DNA of 64,000 nucleotides, from the NCBI GenBank assembly GCA_016714085.1, contig JADJNW010000003.1:310001-374000 (forward strand). Direction: 5' to 3'. Both the position numbers and the translations under genes were made by a program. Shown here piece by piece: positions 20,093-29,161 of this stretch; the stretch's first letter is position 1, and each line of letters begins with the position of its first letter. A model generated the notes under the pieces. The model was not told the DNA's origin. It did no database searches and saw only the letters and a list, made by a program, of their open reading frames with translations. The stretch comes from Saprospiraceae bacterium (GTDB lineage: Bacteria; Bacteroidota; Bacteroidia; Chitinophagales; Saprospiraceae).

Positions 20093-20139
20093 TAACACAT
20101 AGGCACATAGAATCTTACAACCCTATATGCCTATGTGTT
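20093..20139. terminator. Bidirectional terminator between caspase-like gene and FecR-like gene
   Basis: AACACATAGGCA...ATAG (20093-20110) pairs with CTATATGCCTATGTGTT (20123-20139), a long imperfect hairpin located between two convergent genes. Confidence 0.65.
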
Positions 20140-20160
20140 TCATTGTATTCAAACAGTTCT

Positions 20161-21159
20161 TTACAACTGCCGCACCCAGAAAGAGTAATAGAGCTTCCGC
20201 ACCATCAAATCCTTGGTGTCCATTTTCCAAGCTTTATCATATAATTCATTTGCACGATATACAAATCCCTCTTGTTCCATCACATGGGCTTCCATTAGCA
20301 ATTTTTGTATAGCATTGGCGCTTTGGTATTCAGGCGCTGCTTTTAATGGGTTCAACAATTCCGCTTCTTTAGTAGCGCTTTCTATTTTGAATTCATAATT
20401 TGCTACTTCCCGAGAAGGATCGCCTACGGCGCTGACGTTCCAGGAATAGCTTTCGCCTACTTTGAATGAATCGCTGCCCAAATTTTGCTGAACAGAAGTT
20501 TCCATCGTTTCCAATTCTACAATTGGCCCCAACATTTGTGGTTGTGAAATCTGAAATGCCCATTTTGTAGGGCTTGTACCATCCGACAGCCAGGAAAAAG
20601 TAACGGTTTGAGGTGTTAGATTTCCTTTGAGCGGGAAAACAGGTGCAACATTATTACTCTTATCGCCCATACCTTTTTTAGTACCACTCGAAGTTGGAGG
20701 AGGATTCGTAGTGGCACTTCCCATCCCTTTTTTAGTACCGCTGGTTGTTGGTGGTGGCAATGTGTTGTCGCCCATTCCTTTTTTGGTGCCGCTCGAAGTA
20801 GGGGGCGGATTGGTCACCAGCGAATTACTCACCATTGCAAAGAAACTACCACCCATGCCTTTTGTCTCTGAAGCGCTACTTTCATTGAATAAATTGCTCA
20901 GTTCAAACTGTCCTGCACTTTTGAGTTCTACAACTTTCAGTCCATTGAGTAATTCTACACTAGCGTTTTTCTTCACTTTTAAAGTGCCCGAATTAGGAAT
21001 GACCATACCATTTCTGAGTTTGATCGGTTTGGTTTCACCAGAAGCAATATATTGTATTTTACCCTGGCATTCCCAAATGACCACTTCAGGGTCGTTTTGG
21101 CTCCAGCCAAATAAGCAGGCGAATAAGAATCCGGCTGCGATTGCGATTTTTTTCATCAT
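20161..21159 (-). CDS. Exported FecR-like protein with GTKKGMG repeats (copy A)
   Basis: A 332-residue protein with a signal peptide (KIAIAAGFLFACLFGWSQ). The next segment (WECQGKIQYIASGETKPIKL; MVIPNSGTLKVKKNASVELL) has the look of a FecR/LysM-adjacent beta-domain: a value that is 'set' by a threshold-like strand pattern, as in FecR-type proteins. Residues about 117-165 are a low-complexity stretch with three copies of PPPT-S/T-SGTKKGMG. An Ig-like segment (VTFSWLSDGTSPTKWAFQIS) and a C-terminal helical hairpin (KLLMEAHVMEQEGFVYRANE) follow. The same overall layout recurs in the paralogue at 28176-29159. The FecR assignment is by pattern only. Likely periplasmic or cell-surface. Confidence 0.7.
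   Translation of the reverse strand: MMKKIAIAAGFLFACLFGWSQNDPEVVIWECQGKIQYIASGETKPIKLRNGMVIPNSGTLKVKKNASVELLNGLKVVELKSAGQFELSNLFNESSASETKGMGGSFFAMVSNSLVTNPPPTSSGTKKGMGDNTLPPPTTSGTKKGMGSATTNPPPTSSGTKKGMGDKSNNVAPVFPLKGNLTPQTVTFSWLSDGTSPTKWAFQISQPQMLGPIVELETMETSVQQNLGSDSFKVGESYSWNVSAVGDPSREVANYEFKIESATKEAELLNPLKAAPEYQSANAIQKLLMEAHVMEQEGFVYRANELYDKAWKMDTKDLMVRKLYYSFWVRQL
20665..20811 (-). repeat. Three tandem coding repeats in the FecR-like protein
   Basis: Three copies of a Pro/Thr/Ser linker plus GTKKGMG (about 15-17 codons each) within residues 117-165. A fourth, partial ETKGMGG copy lies just upstream at about residues 98-104. The unit is likely a flexible or surface-exposed spacer. Confidence 0.8.
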
Positions 21160-21273
21160 AGAAAGTTTGTTTATAAAATAATTTGAAGGGATTTTATCAA
21201 TTATTTACTTTTAATTATTCAAATTTTACAAAATGGTTATATTTTAAATAATAAATATCAAATAACCAATTGC

Positions 21274-22956
21274 TTATTTCGGTTCCGGTTTTAAGCGATA
21301 GACGCACCAACGCTCCAGCTTTTGATCTTCATCAAGCCAGAAAATAATCTCATCCGCAGCGTACCAAAGCAGGTGACCTTTGGGTAATTGGATTTCCTTA
21401 TCAGGCGTTTTGTATTTGGCGATGATGTCGTCGCGGAACGCTCCAAGCCCAATATCTTCAAGGGTTTTGCCATCGTACCCAGGCTGATTTATATGAAAAA
21501 AAACATAATTATCTTTACTTACCCGATTGACCAGGATTTTGGAATGCTGGAATCCGCTGGCTTTATACGCCCATGTTCTATTTGTTTTTTCTCCTTTTAC
21601 AATAATAGCAGTATCCACCTTGGGGTTGCTCCGCAAAAAATCATCCAAAGAAAAAGATTCAATTTCTTCCCGATCCAATCCCCGAGGCTTTTTCTCTATT
21701 TTTTGAAGAATATCGCCCCGTTCAAGTACCATTAGATTGCTTTTGACTAAAGGGCTATTTTTTTCTCCTTTTTTGAAAAAGGATTCTGCCTCTCTTTTGT
21801 TATTTTTATTGGCAGCAATAATACCGAGTAAGCCCCAGGCATCGGCTTCCAGTTTTCTATCTTTATCTTTGTTGGCTCGGCGAATCGTACTGCGCGCATA
21901 GACATCGGCAAGCGCATAACTCATATCACTTTCCTCTTGATCTACTTTGTCATACAACAATCCCAAAAGCGCATAAGCCGCGCCCAGATTGAGCCGCGCT
22001 GTATTATATGCTCGATCCAATTGCATCGCTTCCATAAAGTTTTCGGCACCTGCCCGAAGCAAGGAATCCCGTTTCGGAATATCAGTACCTAATCCACTAA
22101 CATTTTTGGACCCTAAACGCAGCCGTGCTTCTCCATCCAATTCGAGTGGATAGGCAAAGCGTATTTCGCTATAATCGCATTCCGCTATGGCATACAGGCA
22201 ATAAACCACCCCCAGATTATTTACTAATTCTCGACTTTTGTAAACAGACAGGATATGTTCGTACAAATCAATGGCATCTTCAAAACGCTGCACTGCTACC
22301 AATAAATTCGCGGTTTCAAAGACCTGAATCAGGTTCGTTAATTCCTTCTCTGTCGTTTCAGCCACCAAAATTCGCTCGTCTAAGGTCGGGTATTTTGGAT
22401 TTTCCTTTGGCCAACTAAATGCATCGTACAACTTAGGTAAAAATTCTTTGGCAATGCCCACCGTATTATATCCTGCTGTAAAAGCTAAAAATCCACCCAT
22501 CAAATCCGCTTCGGTTTCTTGCTGTTTAATATCGGTGATAGTCTCTCTTACATCGCGGGCCACAGCTTGGTCGGCAAACTTTTGAGCAAAAGCGGCCTCC
22601 CATCCGTGATTTTTGTAATAATGAATGATTTCGTGTGCCAGCACATAAGCGATGGCATTGTCAGCATTCTCGCCGAAAGATTGACAGACACCATACGTTT
22701 TTTCTTCAAATGTAATCCGGTTTGTTCCTGGTTCAAAGAAAGCGCCGTTGCCGGCGGCCGTAGTCCACCGCAATTCAGGTTTTTTCACGCTGCGATCACC
22801 ACGCGCATCCACCAATTTGTTAAAAATTTCCTGGACGTGCTCCTGCATGGTTCGATCTGTGCGTTCTTTGGCATACATTTCAGGAGTAAAAAAAATGGTA
22901 GAAAAAAGAAGTAAAAAACAGCTTGATAACCAAGCTGAGCAGGGGTAAAGCTTCAT
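21274..22956 (-). CDS. Exported M48-like metallopeptidase with TPR repeats (copy B)
   Basis: Intact 560-residue paralogue of the gene at 16046-17699. It has a signal-peptide-like N-terminus (SSCFLLLFSTIFFTPEMYA), then a zinc peptidase site AYVLAHEIIHYYKNHGWE (His108, Glu109, His112) and QQETEADLMGGFLAF (ExxAD third ligand, M48-like). TPR-like helices follow (RFEDAIDLYEHILSVYKSRE; NTARLNLGAAYALLGLLYDK; KLEADAWGLLGIIAANKNNK). The C-terminal domain (KTLEDIGLGAFRDDIIAKYK; WLDEDQKLERWCVYRLKPEP) has no name I recognise and is shared only with copy A here. I infer that it is periplasmic. Its own promoter region (to 23052) lies opposite the TPR gene on the plus strand. Confidence 0.85.
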   Translation of the reverse strand: MKLYPCSAWLSSCFLLLFSTIFFTPEMYAKERTDRTMQEHVQEIFNKLVDARGDRSVKKPELRWTTAAGNGAFFEPGTNRITFEEKTYGVCQSFGENADNAIAYVLAHEIIHYYKNHGWEAAFAQKFADQAVARDVRETITDIKQQETEADLMGGFLAFTAGYNTVGIAKEFLPKLYDAFSWPKENPKYPTLDERILVAETTEKELTNLIQVFETANLLVAVQRFEDAIDLYEHILSVYKSRELVNNLGVVYCLYAIAECDYSEIRFAYPLELDGEARLRLGSKNVSGLGTDIPKRDSLLRAGAENFMEAMQLDRAYNTARLNLGAAYALLGLLYDKVDQEESDMSYALADVYARSTIRRANKDKDRKLEADAWGLLGIIAANKNNKREAESFFKKGEKNSPLVKSNLMVLERGDILQKIEKKPRGLDREEIESFSLDDFLRSNPKVDTAIIVKGEKTNRTWAYKASGFQHSKILVNRVSKDNYVFFHINQPGYDGKTLEDIGLGAFRDDIIAKYKTPDKEIQLPKGHLLWYAADEIIFWLDEDQKLERWCVYRLKPEPK

Positions 22957-23052
22957 AGGTGTTTGATTTAGTTAACAATCGTTTCAAGATAAATGTACAA
23001 TAAAGTATCAATATTCATTGGATTTTTTCTACTTTTGAAACAAAAGCCCCTG

Positions 23053-24753
23053 ATGATGAGAAAACTATGTTTTACAATCCTAGTCGTTTTGCCAGTTTTA
23101 CTTTCTGCTCAGTCTATTAATCAAATCCTTTCTTCTGCGAATACGGCCGAAAAATCGCGCAACTATTTGCAAGCGGAAAGCCTTTATTTGCAGGTATTGG
23201 CGCAAGCTCCCAATCGATCTGATGCTCAAAATCGACTGATCAATTTGTATATCAATACTTTCCAATATGACAAAGCAGCTCAACTGCTCCGCCAAGCCAA
23301 TGGCGAAACCGCTACAACGAACCAATTAGAAACCTGGAAAGAGATCGAATACTGGAAAGCTCAGTCATTTCTAGAAGATTTGCCAATTTCTACGCCCAAA
23401 GCACCTGCTTTTTCGATGGAAGCCTATCCAACACAGGACGACCAGCGCAACCTTGATCTGATAAAAGCCAATCCCAATCACTTTGAGGCGCTTTTTACTA
23501 TTGGTGCTACCTTATGTAATTATGAGCATGGAGAAGCGCCCGCAGAGCAATATTTGCTTAAGGCTATTTCTGTTCAACCTAATCATTTAGAAGCTCGACG
23601 AATCCTGGGACAACTCTTACAACGCTTGGGTCGCTTTGGTGAAGCGGAAGTTCATTTTCAAAAAATGGTCGCATTGACGCCGAATAGTTTAGAGGGACTT
23701 TTGGAATTGGAATCCTTGTACAATGAATGGAAACGTCTTGGCAAACTGGAAGATACGTATAAAAATATTTTAATGATTGATCACCAGCACCTGCCATCGC
23801 TGGAAAAATTAAGCCGTTTATTTGAAAAACAAGGCAGGTTTATAGAAGCCGAGCGCCTCTGCAAAGAATTTTTGTACAGCCAAAAGGATTATCAACAAGG
23901 TGTTCGCCTATTAGAAGGGCATTACATTCGCAGCCTTCAGGCACAACCCAATTCACCACAATTACATCAGGATTTAGCGAATTTATACTATCAAATGCTG
24001 TTTGAATGGCACACCGTTCCAGCGCTTTATCTTGCAAAAGATTTTCCATTGCAACAAGAAGCGTTGATTCCTTACATTGCACAGCAAAGTGTTACACATT
24101 TTGAAAAAACCTTAGAACTGCAACCCAATCTTCCCGATAAAGCTTATATTCAGTTTCAATTAGGCAAATTGTGCACTTATTTAAAGCAAGCGGAAAAGTC
24201 CATCGCACCCTTAGAACAGGCGGCATCCATGATGCAAAACAAAACCGATGCGCAATTTTTATTGATTGATGCTTATTTGAATACAAATCAAACTTCAAAA
24301 GCCCTGTCTTTACTGGAAAATCTCAATGAAAAGGGCTGGCTGGACTATGAACATGAGAAAAAACTGGCACATTTGTACGCACTTTCAGGAAAGCAGCAGC
24401 AGGCAGTAGCCTTGGCAGATAAAATAATCGAATACTATCCCAACCGCCGCACCGCCGAAAGCTACCGTATCAAAGCATTGGCGCTAAGGCTTTCCGGCAA
24501 AATGAATGAATCCTTGACAGTATTGCGACAGTCCATTCGGGTTGACTTTGAGAATAGCGATGCGCATTATTCGATTGCCAAGCATTACTTCCGCAACAAC
24601 TTGCGCGATGAGGGTATTATTTGGTTGGAAAGCGCTTTATTAAAAGATACAACCGACAAGATTCGCTTGATTGCTGAACGTGATAGTGAATTAAATAATA
24701 TAAAAAGCTGGGAACGCTATCAATACATTGTGGCAGAATACGAGCAAAATTAA
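23053..24753 (+). CDS. Exported TPR-repeat protein
   Basis: About 566 residues from the ATG at 23053 (the next ATG, at 23056, is equally possible); this start opens into a signal peptide (MRKLCFTILVVLPVLLSAQS). I preferred it to an upstream ATG because of that signal sequence. The rest is a solenoid of TPR-like helix pairs (LEARRILGQLLQRLGRFGEA; LPSLEKLSRLFEKQGRFIEA; PDKAYIQFQLGKLCTYLKQA; LSGKMNESLTVLRQSIRVDF). No enzymatic motif is visible. It ends 39 bases before the second caspase-like gene, so these two form an operon. TPR solenoids bind peptides or other TPR proteins; here it might link the peptidase to a partner. Confidence 0.85.
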   Translation: MMRKLCFTILVVLPVLLSAQSINQILSSANTAEKSRNYLQAESLYLQVLAQAPNRSDAQNRLINLYINTFQYDKAAQLLRQANGETATTNQLETWKEIEYWKAQSFLEDLPISTPKAPAFSMEAYPTQDDQRNLDLIKANPNHFEALFTIGATLCNYEHGEAPAEQYLLKAISVQPNHLEARRILGQLLQRLGRFGEAEVHFQKMVALTPNSLEGLLELESLYNEWKRLGKLEDTYKNILMIDHQHLPSLEKLSRLFEKQGRFIEAERLCKEFLYSQKDYQQGVRLLEGHYIRSLQAQPNSPQLHQDLANLYYQMLFEWHTVPALYLAKDFPLQQEALIPYIAQQSVTHFEKTLELQPNLPDKAYIQFQLGKLCTYLKQAEKSIAPLEQAASMMQNKTDAQFLLIDAYLNTNQTSKALSLLENLNEKGWLDYEHEKKLAHLYALSGKQQQAVALADKIIEYYPNRRTAESYRIKALALRLSGKMNESLTVLRQSIRVDFENSDAHYSIAKHYFRNNLRDEGIIWLESALLKDTTDKIRLIAERDSELNNIKSWERYQYIVAEYEQN

Positions 24754-24792
24754 AGGTATCTATAATAACCCATTCAAAGATTTAAAAACACT

Positions 24793-27700
24793 ATGAGCTT
24801 AAAACCTTATTTCCATAAATGGATATTTGCTATTTTAATTGGCATCTTTCCTGCTATTTTACTCCTGGGGCAAGGAGGCGTTACGCTCGACATTGGTCAA
24901 GGTGAAGAAGACAAAGGCACAACGCGTGCGCTCGTGATAGGTATCGCCAATTATGAGAATGAAAGCATTCGATTGCGCTATACCGCTCGTGACGCTACCA
25001 TTTATGCTCAATTTTTGCAAACAGCAGCAGGTGGAAAAGTTTCACCTTCAAATATCACCTTACTCACCGAAAGTAAGGCTACAAACGCTGCGATATATGG
25101 ATTTTTGAATGTTATTCGCAAAAAAAGTCAATCCGGGGATCGAGTGATTATTTTCTTCTCTGGTCATGGTGACATTGAGACCGATTTTCAGGAAGGATAT
25201 TTGTTAGCCTATGATACAGAACCTAATAACTATCCTGGTTTTGCAGTAAAAGTAGCCGACCTTAAAAGCACCTTGACTGCAATGTCCTCCAATGGTGTAG
25301 ATGTTGTCTTGATCACCGATGCCTGCAAAGCTGGCACTTTGGCAGGAAATGCAATCAATGGCAATATGCGCACCAATGAATCCATGCAGGAAATTGGTGG
25401 TATCACTAAGCTCCTCTCTTGTCAATCTGGTGAACTTTCCGAAGAAGGGCCTTGGGGCGGCGGTCGCAGTGTCTTTTCTTATTATTTACTCAATGGATTA
25501 TCTGGCAAAGCCGATCAAGATAAAAACAACAGTGTCAGTGCATTAGAAGCTTTAATTTATTTAAATACCGAAGTACCCAGAGCCGTCAGCCCAAAAAAGC
25601 AAACCCCGGTGATCGAATCAACCAATATGAATGTTGAACTGGCTCATTCCGTACAAGGCGATTCCAGTGTGATCGCATTGAATGATTTGTATCTTGACTC
25701 GCTTTCGGCAAATGATACCTTGCTTTTGGCCAGCAAAGGCATTCCAAAACCACCAGTTACGGAGATTGTTTGCAGTAGTGGCGACCCCAGCTCCGCCCAG
25801 TTGATTCAATTGTTTGAACAGGCACTTGAAGAAGGCAAATTATTAGAACCCAAAGACAGTTGCGCTTATTATTATTTCAAAGAAATAGATAAACGAAAAG
25901 ACGTTGAAGACAAGGAGCTTCCCAAAATGCTTCTCGCAATCGCCTTGCAAAACGAAGCTCAAAAAGCCTTTAAACGCTACGTGGCAGCCGATACTTCTGA
26001 GGCTTATCGCAAAGGAATCACAGCAGATTCGTTTTTATATAATTATCATCCCGAATATTTAGAAACAGCAGCAAAATTGTTGGGCAAAGATTATGAATGG
26101 AAAGACGATCTCGAGGCCAAAAGCAACTACTACGAAGCCGTACAAATTCGATTAGATGCAGAAGTCAACAATAAAGGTGCGGGAGCTTATCGCAAGGCAG
26201 TAAAAAAATTGAAAAAAGCCTCGGAATACTTAGACGATGCAGCTTATTTGCACAATGAATTGGGACTGAATTATGAGGCACTGGATAGAGAAGAACAAGC
26301 TTTGGATGCATACAAAAATGCACAGAAATGCTCGCCTACCTGGTTTGTGCCATACAGCAATGAAGTCGGTGTATATATTGAAAAAGGGGAAGTGGATAAA
26401 GCAAAGGATACTGCCCAATCTGCCGTGAATGCCCAGCCCAAAAATTTGGGTGCTTACCTGAGTATGGGATCGATTTTTGAAGAGGAAGGCAACTGGATAG
26501 AAGCAGAAAAGCAATATCGGGCAGGGCTGGCGATCAATTCCAAGAAGCCATTAGCTTTTGAACGGTTGGGTTATTTGTATTTGAAAACAGGTGAATTTGG
26601 CTTAGCCAATGAGATGTTTTACGAAGCCGATTTGCGGAAAAGTAGCATATCTGGTCAAATGCCCAAAATAGAAGACCAACCAACCAAGGATGCCAATGAA
26701 GAATCAATACCCGATGAAAACACTGAAAATGAGGAACTTGCAACGCTTTCGACGCGCCAAGGTCATCTGTTGCGCATGAGCCGCCGCAATTATAATGATG
26801 CAGATGCCCACGTAAAGCTGGGGATGATTTATAAGAATGTAAATAACGACGTGCTTGCCGAGCGCCGCTTCCGCAATGCCATCGAGGTGACACCCAGGAA
26901 TCTGGATGCTTATAATCAATTACTTGATTTGATGTTGAAGCAAAATCGCTTTGCACCGGCAGAATTGGCACTGAATAAAACGCAAGATTTACAGCCCGGC
27001 AGCAATCTAAATATTAGCATGGGCTTGTATCGCTCTTGGCAACGCTACGACCAGCTTGAAAATACTTATTTGCGTGTAGATTCAATCGCATTATTATACG
27101 AACATTATCTTCAGGAGCGGCGCTTTAGTGAGACTTTTGATCTTGCATTAAAAGCGTTTTCACAAAAAAAGGATTATGCTGAGTTTGGCAAGTGGGTTGA
27201 TTTTATGACTAAAAATGATCCTTATAAAACCGATCAATATTTTCAAACGGGACTCTACTGGTCTCGTGAATCAATGTATACACCCCTCACTACCGAATTT
27301 GCGAAATCAGGGAATCAGCTCGTTTTTGCCGATGGACAAAACAAAACAATGGCATTCACCGAAATGGCGGATCGCGCATCGCAAGCCTTCCAAAAAGTAC
27401 TGGCATTGGATAGCAATTACACAGCAAAATCTGACATTTATCGCCGTCTTTCAGAATTGAATCGCATCAAAACGAATGCAGCACAACGCAATTATCTTTC
27501 TTCCGAATCAGAAACCAAGTTGTTGCAAGAAACGCTGGATTATTTGAACAAGGCAATCGCAGAATCGCCTGACAATCTTGATTTGCAATTGCAAAAAATT
27601 AATGCTTTACTCGAATTACGGCAGTTCGATTCTACACTGGTGCTGTTAGAAAAAATGCACGAAGCCCATCAATTGGACATTTCAGGCGAATTAACACTGG

Positions 27701-28116
27701 CAAAACTTTGGTTTTACAATGGCAAAAGAGCCGAGGCCAAAGGTCTATTAGATAACCTTGAGCGATCTTTTATGCCGCCAAGTGCAGCACCAGCCGAGTT
27801 TTTTAGGCTGCGGGCGCTCTGGCAGATGAGTCAGGATAAAAAGGACGAAGCCATCGCTGATCTGGAACAAGTAATGTCAAAATCTTATAATTCAACCGCC
27901 GATTATTACCAACAAGCGCGTTTGTTGCTGGCTAAAGGCGACGAAGAACGCGCCCTGGCGGTGCTGAATGGTGCAATGGAAAACGGATTCCGCTACGAAC
28001 GCGTGGTCAAGTACGATCCGATGCTGCAAAAAATTCGCGGAGGCTCTTTGTTCGACTATTTGCTAAGTAAGTTTTCGATCAACCCCGATCAACCCAGAGA
28101 TAAAAGCCGCTATTAA
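24793..28116 (+). CDS. Exported caspase-like (C14) peptidase with long TPR tail (copy B)
   Basis: An 1107-residue relative of the protein at 17897-20068. The N-terminal hydrophobic segment (WIFAILIGIFPAILLLGQ) acts as signal or anchor. The caspase domain has His125 in VIIFFSGHGDIETD and Cys178 in VVLITDACKAGTLAG, plus LLSCQSGELSEEGPWGGGRS and SGKADQDKNNSVSALEALIY. Residues about 340-1050 are TPR-like repeats (AYLHNELGLNYEALDREEQA; AFERLGYLYLKTGEFGLANE; EATPR-type helices) interrupted by an acidic linker near residues 630-670 (EDQPTKDANEESIPDENTEN). Both dyad residues are present, so I expect activity. The tail is about 380 residues longer than in copy A. Confidence 0.9.
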   Translation: MSLKPYFHKWIFAILIGIFPAILLLGQGGVTLDIGQGEEDKGTTRALVIGIANYENESIRLRYTARDATIYAQFLQTAAGGKVSPSNITLLTESKATNAAIYGFLNVIRKKSQSGDRVIIFFSGHGDIETDFQEGYLLAYDTEPNNYPGFAVKVADLKSTLTAMSSNGVDVVLITDACKAGTLAGNAINGNMRTNESMQEIGGITKLLSCQSGELSEEGPWGGGRSVFSYYLLNGLSGKADQDKNNSVSALEALIYLNTEVPRAVSPKKQTPVIESTNMNVELAHSVQGDSSVIALNDLYLDSLSANDTLLLASKGIPKPPVTEIVCSSGDPSSAQLIQLFEQALEEGKLLEPKDSCAYYYFKEIDKRKDVEDKELPKMLLAIALQNEAQKAFKRYVAADTSEAYRKGITADSFLYNYHPEYLETAAKLLGKDYEWKDDLEAKSNYYEAVQIRLDAEVNNKGAGAYRKAVKKLKKASEYLDDAAYLHNELGLNYEALDREEQALDAYKNAQKCSPTWFVPYSNEVGVYIEKGEVDKAKDTAQSAVNAQPKNLGAYLSMGSIFEEEGNWIEAEKQYRAGLAINSKKPLAFERLGYLYLKTGEFGLANEMFYEADLRKSSISGQMPKIEDQPTKDANEESIPDENTENEELATLSTRQGHLLRMSRRNYNDADAHVKLGMIYKNVNNDVLAERRFRNAIEVTPRNLDAYNQLLDLMLKQNRFAPAELALNKTQDLQPGSNLNISMGLYRSWQRYDQLENTYLRVDSIALLYEHYLQERRFSETFDLALKAFSQKKDYAEFGKWVDFMTKNDPYKTDQYFQTGLYWSRESMYTPLTTEFAKSGNQLVFADGQNKTMAFTEMADRASQAFQKVLALDSNYTAKSDIYRRLSELNRIKTNAAQRNYLSSESETKLLQETLDYLNKAIAESPDNLDLQLQKINALLELRQFDSTLVLLEKMHEAHQLDISGELTLAKLWFYNGKRAEAKGLLDNLERSFMPPSAAPAEFFRLRALWQMSQDKKDEAIADLEQVMSKSYNSTADYYQQARLLLAKGDEERALAVLNGAMENGFRYERVVKYDPMLQKIRGGSLFDYLLSKFSINPDQPRDKSRY

Positions 28117-28134
28117 TAAAATAATTGCATTAAT

Positions 28135-28174
28135 AAAAGTGTGGCATCCCGATGTGTCGGGACGCCACACTTTT
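28135..28174. terminator. Bidirectional terminator
   Basis: AAAAGTGTGGCATCCCGA (28135-28152) pairs with TCGGGACGCCACACTTTT (28157-28174) with one mismatch and a four-base loop. It lies between two convergent genes. Confidence 0.92.
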
Positions 28175-28175
28175 A

Positions 28176-29159
28176 TTATTTAATCAATGCTTCTGTACCT
28201 GCGCGGAGCAATCCTTGACGCGTCAAGAACACTGCTCTCAGATTTTTAACCAACTGATTATCAGGCACTAATTCTTGAGCTTCCTTGAATCTCAGATATG
28301 CTTCATACATATATTGGTTATTTTCGAGTAGCAGCGCTTCCATTAATTTTTTGTTGATTGTATCGGCATTTTGATATTCTTCCTCCTTTTCCAAGGAAGC
28401 AAGAACCGTAGCCATTTCGCCATTATTCATTACAAACTCCATTTCAGGCGAGCTTTTTCCGGGATCATCCGAAAATGTAAAACTTACAGCCGATTCCCCG
28501 AGCAATTTTTTCTGAACCACCCATTTATACTTGCGTTCGGCATCTAAAACCAATTTTTGCAATTCTACTGTAATAAATGTATCCCGCAGCAAAGCTTTGA
28601 AAATTAAGCCATCTGTCTGATAATCAAGTATTTGAAAATCATAAAAACTAGAATCTCCGGTATCAAACCAAGCAAACGTAACGGAAGCATTATTCAAAAC
28701 GCCTGCGACCGGAACTGAAGGAATGATGCCAAGTTCGCCACCGGCCCAGCCTTTCACGCCGCCACTCGCCTTGGTCATATACTGTTCGTGATATTTTTCA
28801 AGTTTTTTAGCATTACTAGTATTCGTAACTCCTTCCTGGATATAATCAAAAAAGCGATTGATCAAACCAGAGCTTTCTTTTGCATTTTGATTTGCAATCG
28901 TTTGTAACAAAAATCGTCCTGCTTTATCCAACACAACCGATTTCTTTTTATGTACCAAATTAGCGCGTGCGTTGTTGGCAAGTATTACAGTAGCATCTGG
29001 TGAGAGTTGTTGCCCTGGCAGTAGCGATTGTTCTTTACTCGACTTTTTGTCGAGGTAATTCACTTTGCCCGAAACACCGGTCACGATAAAAACATCAGCA
29101 TCTTGTGCAGCCGCCTGCCCAAAGAGCAGTAACAGCAACGAAAATAGGAGGTGTCGCAT
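28176..29159 (-). CDS. Exported FecR-like protein (copy B)
   Basis: A 327-residue protein with a signal peptide (MRHLLFSLLLLLFGQAAAQ). The N-terminal part (VTGVSGKVNYLDKKSSKEQS; LLPGQQLSPDATVILANNAR; ANLVHKKKSVVLDKAGRFLL) is a FecR-like beta-domain: the 'Gx...L..G..L....I.T...A.v.l' pattern is readable. An Ig-like segment follows (VAGVLNNASVTFAWFDTGDS; FDYQILDYQTDG-like strands) and the C-terminal helices (KKLMEALLLENNQYMYEAYL) match the end of the copy A protein (KLLMEAHVMEQEGF). It lacks the GTKKGMG repeats. The start lies two bases after the stop of the CHASE2 gene, so the two are translated together. Confidence 0.75.
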   Translation of the reverse strand: MRHLLFSLLLLLFGQAAAQDADVFIVTGVSGKVNYLDKKSSKEQSLLPGQQLSPDATVILANNARANLVHKKKSVVLDKAGRFLLQTIANQNAKESSGLINRFFDYIQEGVTNTSNAKKLEKYHEQYMTKASGGVKGWAGGELGIIPSVPVAGVLNNASVTFAWFDTGDSSFYDFQILDYQTDGLIFKALLRDTFITVELQKLVLDAERKYKWVVQKKLLGESAVSFTFSDDPGKSSPEMEFVMNNGEMATVLASLEKEEEYQNADTINKKLMEALLLENNQYMYEAYLRFKEAQELVPDNQLVKNLRAVFLTRQGLLRAGTEALIK

Positions 29160-29161
29160 AG

